Of a stretch of 64,000 bases of DNA, positions 21,692-34,292 are shown piece by piece. A model generated the notes under the pieces. It had not been told where the DNA came from, made no database searches, and was given only the letters and a program-made list of their open reading frames with translations. The stretch is from Arctopsyche grandis. Taxonomy: Eukaryota; Arthropoda; Insecta; Trichoptera; Hydropsychidae. Numbering within the stretch: the stretch's first letter is position 1; each line of letters begins with the position of its first letter. Made by a program: the position numbers and the translations under genes. Location of the stretch: positions 6,634,001 to 6,698,000 of the forward strand of contig NC_135360.1 of assembly GCF_051622035.1 (NCBI RefSeq). Direction: 5' to 3'.

Positions 21692-24600
21692 TTAACATTT
21701 AACCATTGAAAATAAGTTGCACATTTTAATTTTACCATCGAAAAGAAGTCCTGGGGGACAAAGAGCACTCTGTCTTTTGCCGCTGACGCAGAACCAGTAT
21801 TTTCTGCAATTCTTAGTGTCACCCCAATATCTAGTATTCAAATCGCAATTACTACAGATTTCATCCACAAGCTCGTCCGTTGTTGGTGTTTGTGTGGTTG
21901 TTATTGGTCCATCATTAATACATCCCGCACTATTGGGCCAATCGCAGACCTGCCGATTTTAACATTGCAATAAAGTAAATATCGGGGACCTTAAAGATCG
22001 ATTATAAGGAAGTATTTCGGAATCGCTATATATTCTTACGCTAAGAGTTGGGTTGAAGTGAAGTCCAGCTGGGCAATCGAATTCCACTGGTGTTCCGAAT
22101 TCGCAGTAGTAGAATTTGCTGCAATCGGATTCGTGGGGCAGAAGAGTTGCATTTACGCCATCTATAGCTGGACAAGATCCTTTTGGTGTTGTCTCTCCGT
22201 TTGATGTTGATGATGGTGTACCTTCGGTTGATGGTGACGTCGTTTTCTGTGTGGTTGTTGTTGATCCACCAGTTGTGCATCCCGCACTATTGGGCCAATC
22301 GCAGACCTGCCGATTTTAGCATTGCAATAAAGTAAATATCGGGGACCTTAAAGATCGATTATAAGGAAGTATTTCGGAATCGCTATATATTCTTACGCTA
22401 AGAGTTGGGTTGAAGTGAAGTCCAGCTGGGCAATCGAATTCCACTGGCGTTCCGAATACGCAGTAGTAGAATTTGCTGCAATCGGATTCGTGGGGCAGAA
22501 GAGTTGCATTTACGCCATCTATAGCTGGACAAGATCCTTTTGGTGTTGTCTCTCCGTTTGATGTTGATGATGGTGTACCTTCGGTTGATGGTGACGTCGT
22601 TTTCTGTGTGGTTGTTGTTGATCCACCAGTTGTGCATCCCGCACTATTGGGCCAATCGCAGACCTGCCGATTTTAGCATTGCAATAAAGTAAATATCGGG
22701 GACCTTAAAGATCGATTATAAGGAAGTATTTCGGAATCGCTATATATTCTTACGCTAAGAGTTGGGTTGAAGTGAAGTCCAGCTGGGCAATCGAATTCCA
22801 CTGGTGTTCCGAATTCGCAGTAGTAGAATTTGCTGCAATCGGATTCGTGGGGCAGAAGAGTTGCATTTACGCCATCTATAGCTGGACAAGATCCTTTTGG
22901 TGTTGTCTCTCCGTTTGATGTTGATGATGGTGTACCTTCGGTTGATGGTGACGTCGTTTTCTGTGTGGTTGTTGTTGATCCACCAGTTGTGCATCCCGCA
23001 CTATTGGGCCAATCGCAGACCTGCCGATTTTAGCATTGCAATAAAGTAAATATCGGGGACCTTAAAGATCGATTATAAGGAAGTATTTCGGAATCGCTAT
23101 ATATTCTTACGCTAAGAGTTGGGTTGAAGTGAAGTCCAGCTGGGCAATCGAATTCCACTGGCGTTCCGAATACGCAGTAGTAGAATTTGCTGCAATCGGA
23201 TTCGTGGGGCAGAAGAGTTGCATTTACGCCATCTATAGCTGGACAAGATCCTTTTGGTGTTGTCTCTCCGTTTGATGTTGATGATGGTGTACCTTCGGTT
23301 GATGGTGACGTCGTTTTCTGTGTGGTTGTTGTTGATCCACCAGTTGTGCATCCCGCACTATTGGGCCAATCGCAGACCTGCCGATTTTAACATTGCAATA
23401 AAGTAAATATCGGGGACCTTAAAGATCGATTATAAGGAAGTATTTCGGAATCGCTATATATTCTTACGCTAAGAGTTGGGTTGAAGTGAAGTCCAGCTGG
23501 GCAATCGAATTCCACTGGCGTTCCGAATACGCAGTAGTAGAATTTGCTGCAATCGGATTCGTGGGGCAGAAGAGTTGCATTTACGCCATCTATAGCTGGA
23601 CAAGATCCTTTTGGTGTTGTCTCTCCGTTTGATGTTGATGATGGTGTACCTTCGGTTGATGGTGACGTCGTTTTCTGTGTGGTTGTTGTTGATCCACCAG
23701 TTGTGCATCCCGCACTATTGGGCCAATCGCAGACCTGCCGATTTTAGCATTGCAATAAAGTAAATATCGGGGACCTTAAAGATCGATTATAAGGAAGTAT
23801 TTCGGAATCGCTATATATTCTTACGCTAAGAGTTGGGTTGAAGTGAAGTCCAGCTGGGCAATCGAATTCCACTGGTGTTCCGAATTCGCAGTAGTAGAAT
23901 TTGCTGCAATCGGATTCGTGGGGCAGAAGAGTTGCATTTACGCCATCTATAGCTGGACAAGATCCTTTTGGTGTTGTCTCTCCGTTTGATGTTGATGATG
24001 GTGTACCTTCGGTTGATGGTGACGTCGTTTTCTGTGTGGTTGTTGTTGATCCACCAGTTGTGCATCCCGCACTATTGGGCCAATCGCAGACCTGCCGATT
24101 TTAGCATTGCAATAAAGTAAATATCGGGGACCTTAAAGATCGATTATAAGGAAGTATTTCGGAATCGCTATATATTCTTACGCTAAGAGTTGGGTTGAAG
24201 TGAAGTCCAGCTGGGCAATCGAATTCCACTGGCGTTCCGAATACGCAGTAGTAGAATTTGCTGCAATCGGATTCGTGGGGCAGAAGAGTTGCATTTACGC
24301 CATCTATAGCTGGACAAGATCCTTTTGGTGTTGTCTCTCCGTTTGATGTTGATGATGGTGTACCTTCGGTTGATGGTGACGTCGTTTTCTGTGTGGTTGT
24401 TGTTGATCCACCAGTTGTGCATCCCGCACTATTGGGCCAATCGCAGACCTGCCGATTTTAACATTGCAATAAAGTAAATATCGGGGACCTTAAAGATCGA
24501 TTATAAGGAAGTATTTCGGAATCGCTATATATTCTTACGCTAAGAGTTGGGTTGAAGTGAAGTCCAGCTGGGCAATCGAATTCCACTGGCGTTCCGAATA

Positions 24601-26822
24601 CGCAGTAGTAGAATTTGCTGCAATCGGATTCGTGGGGCAGAAGAGTTGCATTTACGCCATCTATAGCTGGACAAGATCCTTTTGGTGTTGTCTCTCCGTT
24701 TGATGTTGATGATGGTGTACCTTCGGTTGATGGTGACGTCGTTTTCTGTGTGGTTGTTGTTGATCCACCAGTTGTGCATCCCGCACTATTGGGCCAATCG
24801 CAGACCTGCCGATTTTAGCATTGCAATAAAGTAAATATCGGGGACCTTAAAGATCGATTATAAGGAAGTATTTCGGAATCGCTATATATTCTTACGCTAA
24901 GAGTTGGGTTGAAGTGAAGTCCAGCTGGGCAATCGAATTCCACTGGTGTTCCGAATTCGCAGTAGTAGAATTTGCTGCAATCGGATTCGTGGGGCAGAAG
25001 AGTTGCATTTACGCCATCTATAGCTGGACAAGATCCTTTTGGTGTTGTCTCTCCGTTTGATGTTGATGATGGTGTACCTTCGGTTGATGGTGACGTCGTT
25101 TTCTGTGTGGTTGTTGTTGATCCACCAGTTGTGCATCCCGCACTATTGGGCCAATCGCAGACCTGCCGATTTTAGCATTGCAATAAAGTAAATATCGGGG
25201 ACCTTAAAGATCGATTATAAGGAAGTATTTCGGAATCGCTATATATTCTTACGCTAAGAGTTGGGTTGAAGTGAAGTCCAGCTGGGCAATCGAATTCCAC
25301 TGGCGTTCCGAATACGCAGTAGTAGAATTTGCTGCAATCGGATTCGTGGGGCAGAAGAGTTGCATTTACGCCATCTATAGCTGGACAAGATCCTTTTGGT
25401 GTTGTCTCTCCGTTTGATGTTGATGATGGTGTACCTTCGGTTGATGGTGACGTCGTTTTCTGTGTGGTTGTTGTTGATCCACCAGTTGTGCATCCCGCAC
25501 TATTGGGCCAATCGCAGACCTGCCGATTTTAGCATTGCAATAAAGTAAATATCGGGGACCTTAAAGATCGATTATAAGGAAGTATTTCGGAATCGCTATA
25601 TATTCTTACGCTAAGAGTTGGGTTGAAGTGAAGTCCAGCTGGGCAATCGAATTCCACTGGTGTTCCGAATTCGCAGTAGTAGAATTTGCTGCAATCGGAT
25701 TCATGGGGTAGAAGAGTTGCATTTACGCCATCTACGGCTGGGCAGGACACTGGTGGATTTATTGGAGGCGATTGTGTTGGTTTTGGTGTTGGTACTGTTC
25801 CTCCACATTCAGCATTTGGTTCCCAATGGCATCTCTTTCAAATTCAAATTTGATTATTTTTTTGGTCTATTGAAAGTATTAAGTTTTGTGAATTATGCAT
25901 TAAAATCCAATACCTGGAGTTTTTCATTGAAGTGGTTATCTTCAGGACACTTATGGAGAGATAACTGTCCGTTTTTGCACATATAGAATTTGGTACAATC
26001 ACTTTCGTGAGAAAGTAATGTGGGTTTTCCTGTTAGGGGGCAAGATGTTGAAGGTGGCTTTGAAGATTCACAACCAGCTTTGTCGGGCCAGTCACACACC
26101 TTGAAATAAAAGCATCCCATTAATTTAAATTCTTAATTTATATTGGCTTTAATTTATCATTTAATTATTTTAAGTTATTCATACGCTCAGTTCAGGATTG
26201 AAGTGAAGTCCTTTGGGACAGTCGAAAACAACAGGGGTCCCAAATTCGCAGTAGTAGAATTTGGTACAGTCTGACTCGTGAGGAAGAAGTGTTGCATTTA
26301 CACCATCAATGGCTGGACAATTTGGTGCTCCAGGGCCCGGTGGAGGAGTTGGTTTTGGCGGTCTTGTGACACCTGCTGCCGAACATTTGGCATTGTGTGG
26401 CCAATCGCATACCTTTAAAGGAGATGTCATTTTAATTACAGCACGTATTGAGGTGACTATTTAATAGTTAAATAGACTAATATGTAGCTAAATTTGTGAA
26501 GAACTAATTAAAGTGATATTTGTAGTTACCTTGAGGTTCACGTTGAATTCCAGACCGTCAGGACAGTCGAACTCAACTGGCACTCCAAATTCACAATAGT
26601 AGAACTTGGTGCAATCGGATTCGTGGGGTAGAAGGGTTGCATTTACAAAATCAACTTCTGGACAAGTTTCAGCCACTCGGACTTCTCTGGTTTGAGCCAA
26701 GGCTCCTGCGACGCATAGCGTCAATATCAGTCGTCCTGGAAAGCAAATTTTTATTTTTATGAAAACGAAATAAAAAATACAATCAAGTGTATTTTTAGGT
26801 TATTTTTATGCTTACCCAGCAT
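21692..26822 (-). CDS. Large secreted multi-domain chitin-binding protein, about 1259 aa, with tandemly amplified exons
   Basis: Fifteen exons on the minus strand: 26822-26816, 26735-26530, 26412-26185, 26099-25914, 25834-25610, ten exons of 267 nt (25519-25253, 25162-24896, then every 357 bp to 22306-22040), and 21949-21692. After the first, all junctions are phase 0. The signal peptide reads MLGRLILTLCVAGALAQT. Each CBM14 domain is split over two exons: C-P, DC(S/T)KFYYC and FDCP at the end of one, V-C-D-W-P...C at the start of the next. I count 14 CBM14 domains plus a divergent final one (CSNC, NCRKYWFC, LCP, MVKC) like that ending the small sister gene. Repeat linkers are Thr/Ser-rich and probably O-glycosylated. 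The likely role is cross-linking chitin in gut lining or cuticle. Symmetric exons allow loss or gain without frameshift. Copy number could be misassembled or vary between individuals. Confidence 0.92.
22040..25609 (-). repeat. Ten-unit 357-bp tandem repeat (267-bp exon + 90-bp intron)
   Basis: Exactly 10 x 357 bp. Units are nearly identical in intron as well as exon. Two exon types differ at one residue after the third cysteine position: CEFGTPVEF (E) or CVFGTPVEF (V), plus one silent T/C change. From left to right the units read E V E V V E V V E V. Introns carry TTTTAGCATTG, except TTTTAACATTG just right of units 4 and 7 (and in the intron right of the terminal exon). Units 3-5 and 6-8 thus form two copies of a 1071-bp trimer. 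Confidence 0.95.
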
Positions 26823-26902
26823 TTTTCTTCTATATGTCGATGAACTTAATTTTTTGTGATTTTCAGCTGGTTATTTTGGGGTATGAAACGCTGACAGCTC
26901 AC

Positions 26903-26936
26903 TGATGAAAAGTATGAGGATGTGAAACCTTTTATA
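26903..26936 (-). promoter_or_regulatory. Core promoter of the large chitin-binding gene
   Basis: TATAAAAGG at 26936-26928 and an arthropod initiator TCAGTG with its A at 26903, 33 nt downstream of the T of TATA. This would give a 5' UTR of about 80 nt to the ATG at 26822. Confidence 0.7.
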
Positions 26937-26939
26937 GAA

Positions 26940-27486
26940 ATCTGTCGGATTCCGCGATAGATAAAACCATCAAAGAATAATGAGCGCGTCAAAAGTTAAT
27001 CATACTATTTATTGCACCTTCAGATATCGCTCATACAAAATACGCTGTAGTTCGTCACAAGTTTACAATTTCTGTGACGTCTGAAGGAATATGATCGATA
27101 GATGGTTATCAATTTGGTGGTTGATAAATCATAAATGTTTGATTGATAATCATTTGGTGGTTGACGAAAAATTGAAAATGGAGTGAATACATTCGACATC
27201 ATCTTTGTCATTTTATCATGGTTAGGGGTGGTGATTTTGGTTACTTGGATCGTTTGGACTTCTACTTATGTAAAATGATACTAAGCCTTTGCAGCAGACA
27301 AAATGGTATCTACAAACGTAGCTTATTTTTTTCAGGACTCAACTTCGACTTCAACTTTAGGTTCCGACCCGTTCTTAAAACCATTTATAATTTAATTTAG
27401 GATATCATTATCTAGCATACCAACTTTTATGGTTCTAAATTGAAAACTGAAGATTTACTGTATAATAAACAAAAATTCATCTTTAT
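26940..27486. other. No gene recognised upstream of the large chitin-binding gene
   Basis: AT-rich; small direct repeats of GGTGGTTGA and AATCATTTGGTGGTTGA (27112-27165). Regulatory sequence for the gene is likely, but no site can be named. Confidence 0.35.
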
Positions 27487-27912
27487 GGTAAAAGTGAGAA
27501 CGCTCGACAGGAAAAGCGGGACTAGATGTTGGTTGCCATTATGCCGGTGCCAGACATGAGTTCAAAGAAGTGATCACTTTTTTAAAGACTTTGCTCACAC
27601 ATTTGGTCACATATTGTTGTATCTGCCAGAAATATGTTCAAAGATTTGATCAACTAGGCTCGCGCAACTGGGCTTCGCGCAGTGTGGCAGGCACACAAAC
27701 ATTTGGACTTTTATCCCTTTGATGTGCGCTAAAAAACCGACACGGAACGGCAAAGTGCACTTAAGTGATCAAATATGTGACAATAGTATCAAATGCCCGT
27801 GCCACACATGTGAACACTTATTTGATCACATCTTTGAACACATGTCTGGCACCGGCATAATGGCAACCAACATCTAGCCCCGCTTTTCCTGTCGAGTGTT
27901 CTCACTTTTACC
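27487..27912. mobile_element. Foldback MITE with about 75-bp inverted arms
   Basis: GGTAAAAGTGAGAACGCTCG at the left, with the inverse CGAGTGTTCTCACTTTTACC at the right. The arms pair through GCGGGACTAGATGTTGGTTG, CATTATGCCGGTGCCAGACA and beyond. The centre holds a GCTCGCGCAACTGGGCTTCG segment and TGATCAAAT motifs in both orientations. No target duplication was recognised. Confidence 0.85.
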
Positions 27913-28011
27913 CGATCTACAATAGGGTACGAAGAGATAGTATACCAAATTTGATGATCTTAAGATGAAAGATACATATGTATGTATGTGCATTCATTTT
28001 CACATAGTCAG

Positions 28012-28135
28012 TAGTATAGATTGGTGGTTGCGTTAATGCTAACTACCGAGAGGCTCCCGAACTGGAGCCCTAGGTTGACCTCGATGGAAAAGAGTTTATT
28101 CCGAGTATTTCTTCAGAGCTGCTGGTTAGACAGTT
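28012..28135 (+). mobile_element. tRNA-derived SINE, 3'-truncated head
   Basis: TATAGATTGGTGGTTGCGTTAATGCTAAC... matches the head of the minus copy at 43400-43612 (TATAGCTCAGTGGGTGCGTT, ACGAGAGGTTCCC, GTTGACCTC, GAGCTGCTGGT). It stops at GCTGCTGGTTAGAC, before the core. Confidence 0.6.
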
Positions 28136-28826
28136 TAATACCATAGGTATTGCAAATATATAAATTTATTACAAAATAATTATGGAAAAATATGTGTTTT
28201 CAATAAATATACATATGTATTTAAGTACAAATTTATATTCAAATGTGCATGCGTACTTATGTAGAAAAAGAAAAAATTGTATTTGCAAATCATACTTTTT
28301 TTTGTATGTAATTTTTAACACAGAATACGTATCATCGATGTCGCGGTTATTGAGGTTTTTCCAAAAAGTGCAGAAATAAAGGGAATTATTCTTTAATTGC
28401 TTATTTTAGTGTGAAGGCACATTGTATGATCTTTCTCATTACGATAAGACAGAATCCTGGATGTGTTAGTTGATTTTTCACAAAAATATATAGGGAACGA
28501 AAACACTCATCGTTTCAGTCATTCAATAAAAACATTCGATTGATACTGCTTGACGTCATTTAAAACTTGATTATAGTCAACTATTTGAATGAATTTTCCC
28601 ATAGATTTATATTTATATCGAAATCTTTTAATGCTGAAGATTTTAGCATAGTCATTGTACATTAATTACAAATGTATGTATGTATATACATTCATGTACA
28701 TATATACCGTCACATCGTATCTGAATATTATATAATAATATCAAAGGCGTCAAGATATAATTTTTGTTAAAAGTATAGGTAAGTAAGTAAGATACGATTT
28801 TATTTAAACGATTTACCATCTTCGAA

Positions 28827-29089
28827 TCTAATCTATAATTTCTAAAGAGACTTTGTATGAATGTACATATGTATGTATGTATGTAACTATTTTTGGTTCG
28901 TAAATCCGTGACGTCATCGAACGAATGAATATTCAAATAAATTTAAATAAAAAAACTATTGAAATAAAATAAAACTATTCAAATAAAATAAAACTATTCA
29001 AATAAATTTAATAAAATGTTTACTATTAGATTGGCCATGTTTAAGCGATTTATATTAAAATACCGAGCGAAGCCGAGTAAAAACACTAG
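28827..29089 (+). mobile_element. Non-autonomous Helitron, copy 2
   Basis: A|TCTAATCTATAATTTCTAAAG at the left; TACCGAGCGAAGCCGAGTAA..CTAG|T at the right. Contains a threefold AAAACTATTCAAATAAA-type internal repeat. Confidence 0.82.
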
Positions 29090-31639
29090 TATATAATAAT
29101 AGGTACATAGCAATAAATTATTTATTGGACATAATCACATTTACTTGCGATTTGAATGCAATGTCGAGATAGTGAATCAATGCAGTACATATAATACATG
29201 TTTAAGAAATTGGATAAAACATACAAGTAAGTTTTGGAATTCATAATCTTACATGGATTTTCAAATGCTTTATGACAGCTTCAAATTATTTCATGATTAT
29301 AATAGTGTCGACTAAAATTAATTACATGTTGGATGAGTGAATGAACAAATTAATATAATTTAAATATTGTAAAATATGTAAGTTTATGTATTAAAATATA
29401 TATTTTATATGGCAACTGCGGCTAATAAGGATCACCTTAATCGAAGCTTCAATTTTTTATTCATAAAAAAAACACAAGTAAAAACAAATCAAATATTAAT
29501 ATCATCAGTAGTTTATTCAAGTTTATTTTTTTATTAAAAAAAAAACAAATAGAAACAAATCAAATAAAATATTTTTTTATATTTTAATTTAAAGCATGTT
29601 TTTAAAAGGCTTTATCAAACCATGTTAGTTTAATAAAGTGCTTGAACAAATTTAAATATGTGAAAAAAACAGTCGTTCTCTGACATTTTTTCGTAGAAAC
29701 AGCATCCGAGCACGTTGGCTTTTTTGGTGAGACTCTTCATGGTGCCATTTACGACATTGTATGCATTGTCTCAACCTTTTCTGTTCTGCATCCATGACAT
29801 TACCTTATAATTCTTATAATTCAATATTCCATGGTCTTCACATCTTAATGCAGGCACCAAACCAAGATTTTTGGTGGACCCCAAGCCCCTACCAAATCGT
29901 CGTTTTTCCTTTTTGGAAAATTTTGCCTGTAAAACGGTGATTCTTAGCCTTTTGAGGCCGCGGAAAATTTCATTAAAAATTAATATGTTATAATAGAATA
30001 TTTTTGTTTTAATTATAATATACATACATATTTATGTTGGTATAAGTGTTGCATTTAATATTTTATTGTTTTTTTCTTTAATTAAATATATGTAGTATAT
30101 TATTATGAAATGCGCCACGGGTTAATATTAAAAAAAAATCCTTTTCTTCTGTTCTTTTGAATTTTTTGTAGACCCCTTTTGGCATACCATACGCCTACTT
30201 CGTCATCAAAAAAAAAAATTTGCAAATTTAATTTTATTTATTGCAAAGGTTTAATGCAATAAGTGAAACGTAAATGTAATAAGTAAAAATGAGGGGGTTT
30301 CAAAGTGTAAATTTTTAATATACATTCCTGTATGTTTGTCCATTAATTCTGTCATTCCCAAAGTATATATATTAATTTTACCGAACCGCAAAAAAATATC
30401 GGTTCGGTTTCGGTTTTCGTTCCGCCAAAAATAACAAATTTTCCGGTTTTCGGTTTTCGATTCCGGTTCGGGTCCCTGGTAAATACATTGATAATTCCAA
30501 CTTACTACCAGAAGTTTTTACCACGAAATTTTTGGTATGTTTAGAATGATGATTATAGAACAATATGAAAATAGTTCATGTTAATGGGTATTGGAATTGG
30601 CCAGAGCCACAGCTAGCTCCTTCCCTCCTTGTGGGGGTCATGGTTAGTTCTTTTATTTTTAAGGCAAAAAAGTATATTTCAATATTTACACCTTCATAAC
30701 CCTACGATATATATGTATTTGTTATGCTATTGCTAAAAAATTTCGCATTTTCTTTTTACTGCATATGTACACATATTTGGGAATTATCAAGTTTAAATTT
30801 TTTTTTCTTAACCAAATTACAACGCATGAAATAAATTCGTTTTTTAATAAAAAAAAAATAGTGTGAACTTTCTAACGTCACCATGCTAATTTAGAACTAA
30901 GTACGTATTTAAGATAAGAATTATTAATGTGAAATATAAAAAGATATTAAAACCAAAAGCTTAGGCAGCTCATTTTAAATAAAACTCAATATATGTATGT
31001 ATATAATCCTCGAAATTCAATTGTTTATTTTCATCGTAATTATTTGGCGTATGTACTACTTATGACGCACATTTAGGAATTTAATAAAATAATATTAAAA
31101 ATAAAAACAAATGAATACTATTGTTTTATATAAATATATTTATATAAAATAAATAAAAATATATTTATTTTATATACATAAATTTGTATATCAAAACATA
31201 AAATATTATTTTGCGAATAACATGAAAGCTTCCATTTTGCTAAAAAAATTTGCTTTGCTAAAATCTGGTTGGCGATGGCACCTACCCAATATTAATTATT
31301 ATTTTGTTTGAAATCAAAACAATTACAGAGATTTAAAATCTTAAAATGCTTTGGAAAATTATGATTATGATTTTTTTGATTAATTTTTCATTAAGCCTTT
31401 GGACTCTGATGACAGAATGACAGAATTATTTCGTCAACACTGTCTTATATAAAGATCGAAACAGACCATAAAAGGCATTTTAATATTTTTCAGTAGAATT
31501 ACAGGATTATACGATTCAAATTTACTAATCTTTTCACTGTTTTATTTTTAGTTAGTCATAAAAAGATAACTATACATATTATCAAAGGCATTGGGTACGA
31601 TTGTCATCGAACCATCATTATTTTCGAATTTATATAGTA
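29090..31639. other. Long AT-rich gene-free stretch
   Basis: Mostly A/T tracts. A segment at 30375-30480 is built of (C)CGGTTTTCGGTTTTCG-like words, reminiscent of degraded transposon ends. A G+C-richer block at 29690-29960 has no recognisable coding. No gene is supported. Confidence 0.45.
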
Positions 31640-31850
31640 CTAGTTGTTTTACCCGGCTTCGTTCAATATTTGTAATATAAACAGCTTAAACATGGCGAAT
31701 CTAATAGTAAATATTCATATATTTTTATTAAATTTATTTGAATCGAAAATAAAATATATCGAATTGTCCTCATATAAACTTTGATTGATTTTCAATGTTA
31801 CCAACCAACATTACATACTTACAAAGTCTCTTTCGAAATTATACATTAGA
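31640..31850 (-). mobile_element. Non-autonomous Helitron, copy 3
   Basis: Read on the minus strand: A|TCTAATGTATAATTTCGAAAG ... GAACGAAGCCGGGTAAAACA..CTAG|T. Confidence 0.82.
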
Positions 31851-32431
31851 TAAAAAATGGTGAACGTTTCTTAAGAAATGTTCTAAAATTTACAATATTT
31901 GGAAGCTATAAATATTTTATTACATCTTCCAAAATATTAAATTTTTAAATAGTAAAATGTTTTATTTTGGATTTATTTATAGAAATCACGTAAGCACGCG
32001 GATTAAAGGTCTATAAATCGCAGTAAGATAAAATGAATTTACGACTTTCGAAGCGAATAATCCTCGTAGAATTAAAAAACGTGAGATAACATTACTTTTG
32101 AACCTATTTTACAAAGACCATCGAATAATGCCGGATGGATTTAAAAAATGACGTAGATTTTAATGAATTTTAAGCAATTCTTTGATTTTTATAATCCGTA
32201 ATACGCCGCATAATGTTCACCAGTCTCGCTCGATATAAGAAACAATAAGCTGAAGAGGATAACAACGATTACATACGTATAAATATCGTAATCATAATAA
32301 GTTTATAAGATTTTTTGATTATGTCGAGAACACTTTTAGATATTTCGATACTACATATATGCATATATTTATAATGTATTTTACTTATTTTATTTTTTAT
32401 TTTTCTTCTTCTTCTTCTTATCAAATGTAAG

Positions 32432-32472
32432 CCATTGTGGCGCATTAGGTTCTTCCTGTAATGCCACAATGG
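32432..32472 (+). repeat. LINE-type 3'-end hairpin CCATTGTGGC...GCCACAATGG, copy 2
   Basis: Same stem-loop as at 8905-8950, with a different loop (GGTTCTTCC). It follows a CTTCTTCTTCTT run and precedes A-rich sequence, as a retrotransposon 3' end would. Confidence 0.55.
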
Positions 32473-32688
32473 TCCAAAACTATAAATGAATAATAAATTT
32501 TATGTATAAAAAAAATTGAAATTTAATTTTTTTCACCAAGTAGTTTTAATAGAAAAAAAAAATATTCTTTTGTTTTTTGACATGTTTTAGTTTTGATGTA
32601 CTAAATAAAATTTGAAAATAAAATATAATTTTATTATTTGAAACAACGATGATATTTATATACAAATATTTGACCCCAAAGAGGCAAC

Positions 32689-32760
32689 GGCTCGTTGGTC
32701 TAGGGGTATGATTCTCGCTTCGGGTGCGAGAGGTCCCGGGTTCAAATCCCGGACGAGCCC
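32689..32760 (+). tRNA. tRNA-Pro, anticodon CGG
   Basis: A 72-nt cloverleaf without intron. The acceptor stem GGCTCGT pairs with ACGAGCC; discriminator base C at 32760. The D arm has GGTCTAGGGGTATGATTC (A box). The anticodon stem CTCGC/GCGAG encloses loop TTCGGGT, placing CGG at 32721-32723. The T arm CCGGG-TTCAAAT-CCCGG contains the B box GGTTCAAATCC. All stems are fully paired, so it is probably functional. A TTTTTT run about 7 nt downstream (32768-32773) can serve as RNA polymerase III terminator. Confidence 0.97.
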
Positions 32761-32766
32761 AATTGG

Positions 32767-34025
32767 ATTTTTTCCATCAATTAACTTTTTTTTTCCTATT
32801 CAAGTCATTTTAGTCATTACACTCATTTTTTTATATCATAAAAAAATTGATTATTGAAGAGTTGATTGCAAATGTTACATTGACAAATGCAAATGTTATA
32901 TGACAATTCATAGCACAGCATAAAATAGGTCTAGTTCAAGGTAACGTCGCATAGATGTCCTACACTAATATTTTTTTTATATCGCAAATAGCACTATATG
33001 TATACTTCCCAACTATGGCATTAAATAAAATGCTTGTAAAACTATACCATTCTGAATATTTTTTTTAATGTTCATTCCCAAAATTTAGCGTGAGAATAAT
33101 TCGTATGTAATATTTTAAGTTGAAGCTACATATATTGAAAAATTCACGATCGTAATGTTGTACATATGTATAATTTACATCATAAAACGATCATGTATAA
33201 TTTAGCAGTTCTTCCCAAGCTTGTTCAATCAGTAGCCTCTCAAAAATATTACAACAATTAATGCCATTTCTCCCTGCTTATTTTAAATTTAATTTAGAAC
33301 TAAGTTTTCATATAAGTATGTAGTTTTTTGAAACATTTTTTATAAATTAAAATAAAATTGGAAATGAGTGCTTTTTAAATATAATAAATACTTCATAATG
33401 AATATTATATAATATTATAATTATACTTATATAATATATATTTATTAATATTATTATAGTCACGAAGCTGGGAATTTTGGATCCTCAAGAAAGAGGTCAA
33501 CCCCAACCCCCAAAATTTTCCGAAATATTTGTTTCTGCTATACTAATTTATAATATTTCAAGGCATGAATAAAATACTCAAATACATGAAAAAAATAAAA
33601 ATATAACATTTGGTTTTCATCAATTATTTTTATATAGGTGTCGTGTTAAAAAAAATATGACTCAAAAATTGTCACTTCGGTAATAAATCTAAAGACAGAA
33701 CGGTATTATTTTCATTGCAGCTTTATTACTGTGTGTGTGTGTGTTGACCGACGGTGAAGTAAATACATTCTAGATATACATAGAAATAGACTCTAGTCAT
33801 TTTGCAACATATTTTCGATGTTTTTATGTTAGATAAATGTAAATCATATTGAGTGTATTGAAATTTGGCCCCCTGTCAAGCTGGGCCTTCATGCTTTGCA
33901 TGACTTAGCTATAAGTTAGCTACGCCACTGTCACTGCGACATAATTGAACCTGGGTTGCCATTCTGCATGTTCAGGTTCAAGCTGTAGATTTCCCTTCCC
34001 ACCTGTCGAATCAAAGGTTCGGTGA
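32767..34025. other. AT-rich stretch, no gene seen
   Basis: Includes a short TG run (33730-33744) and, at 33870-33935, a decayed transposon-like end (TTAGCTACGCCACTG). Nothing else could be supported. Confidence 0.4.
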
Positions 34026-34280
34026 AAGTGAATCGCTACTAGGATAACCGCCGCTACGAAAATCGCGTGCGCGGTATCCCGGTGCACAAAAATTCGGCGT
34101 ACAGAAAACTGTGCAAATAATATTGCACGAATGATTTTTTTACGAGATTTTATTATTATCATTAAAAAAACATTCGCGCAATAATATTTGCGCAGTTTTC
34201 TGTACGCCGAATTTTCGAGCGCCGGGAAATCCGCGCACGCGATTTTGGTAGCGACAGTAATATCGGGAATCGATTCACTT
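34026..34280. mobile_element. Foldback MITE with CG-rich arms
   Basis: AAGTGAATCG (34026-34035) and CGATTCACTT (34271-34280) close a palindrome whose arms share AAAATCGCGTGCGCGG, ATTCGGCGTACAGAAAACTG and AATATTATTGC in inverted order around 34145-34165. No coding. Confidence 0.85.
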
Positions 34281-34292
34281 GTGCGACGTAAC

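Noticed and set aside
22116-25532. Repeated 67-codon plus-strand frames and 79-codon minus frames across the exon array
   Set aside because: They are alternative frames of the amplified CBM14 exons; the true frame follows the splice sites and cysteine pattern.
22040-25609. Regular array resembling a CRISPR or satellite
   Set aside because: Units are 357 bp, with coding exons and splice sites; no short repeat/variable spacer structure.
30375-30480. CGGTTTTCGGTTTTCG-rich segment
   Set aside because: Could be a decayed transposon end or simple sequence; too little structure to classify.
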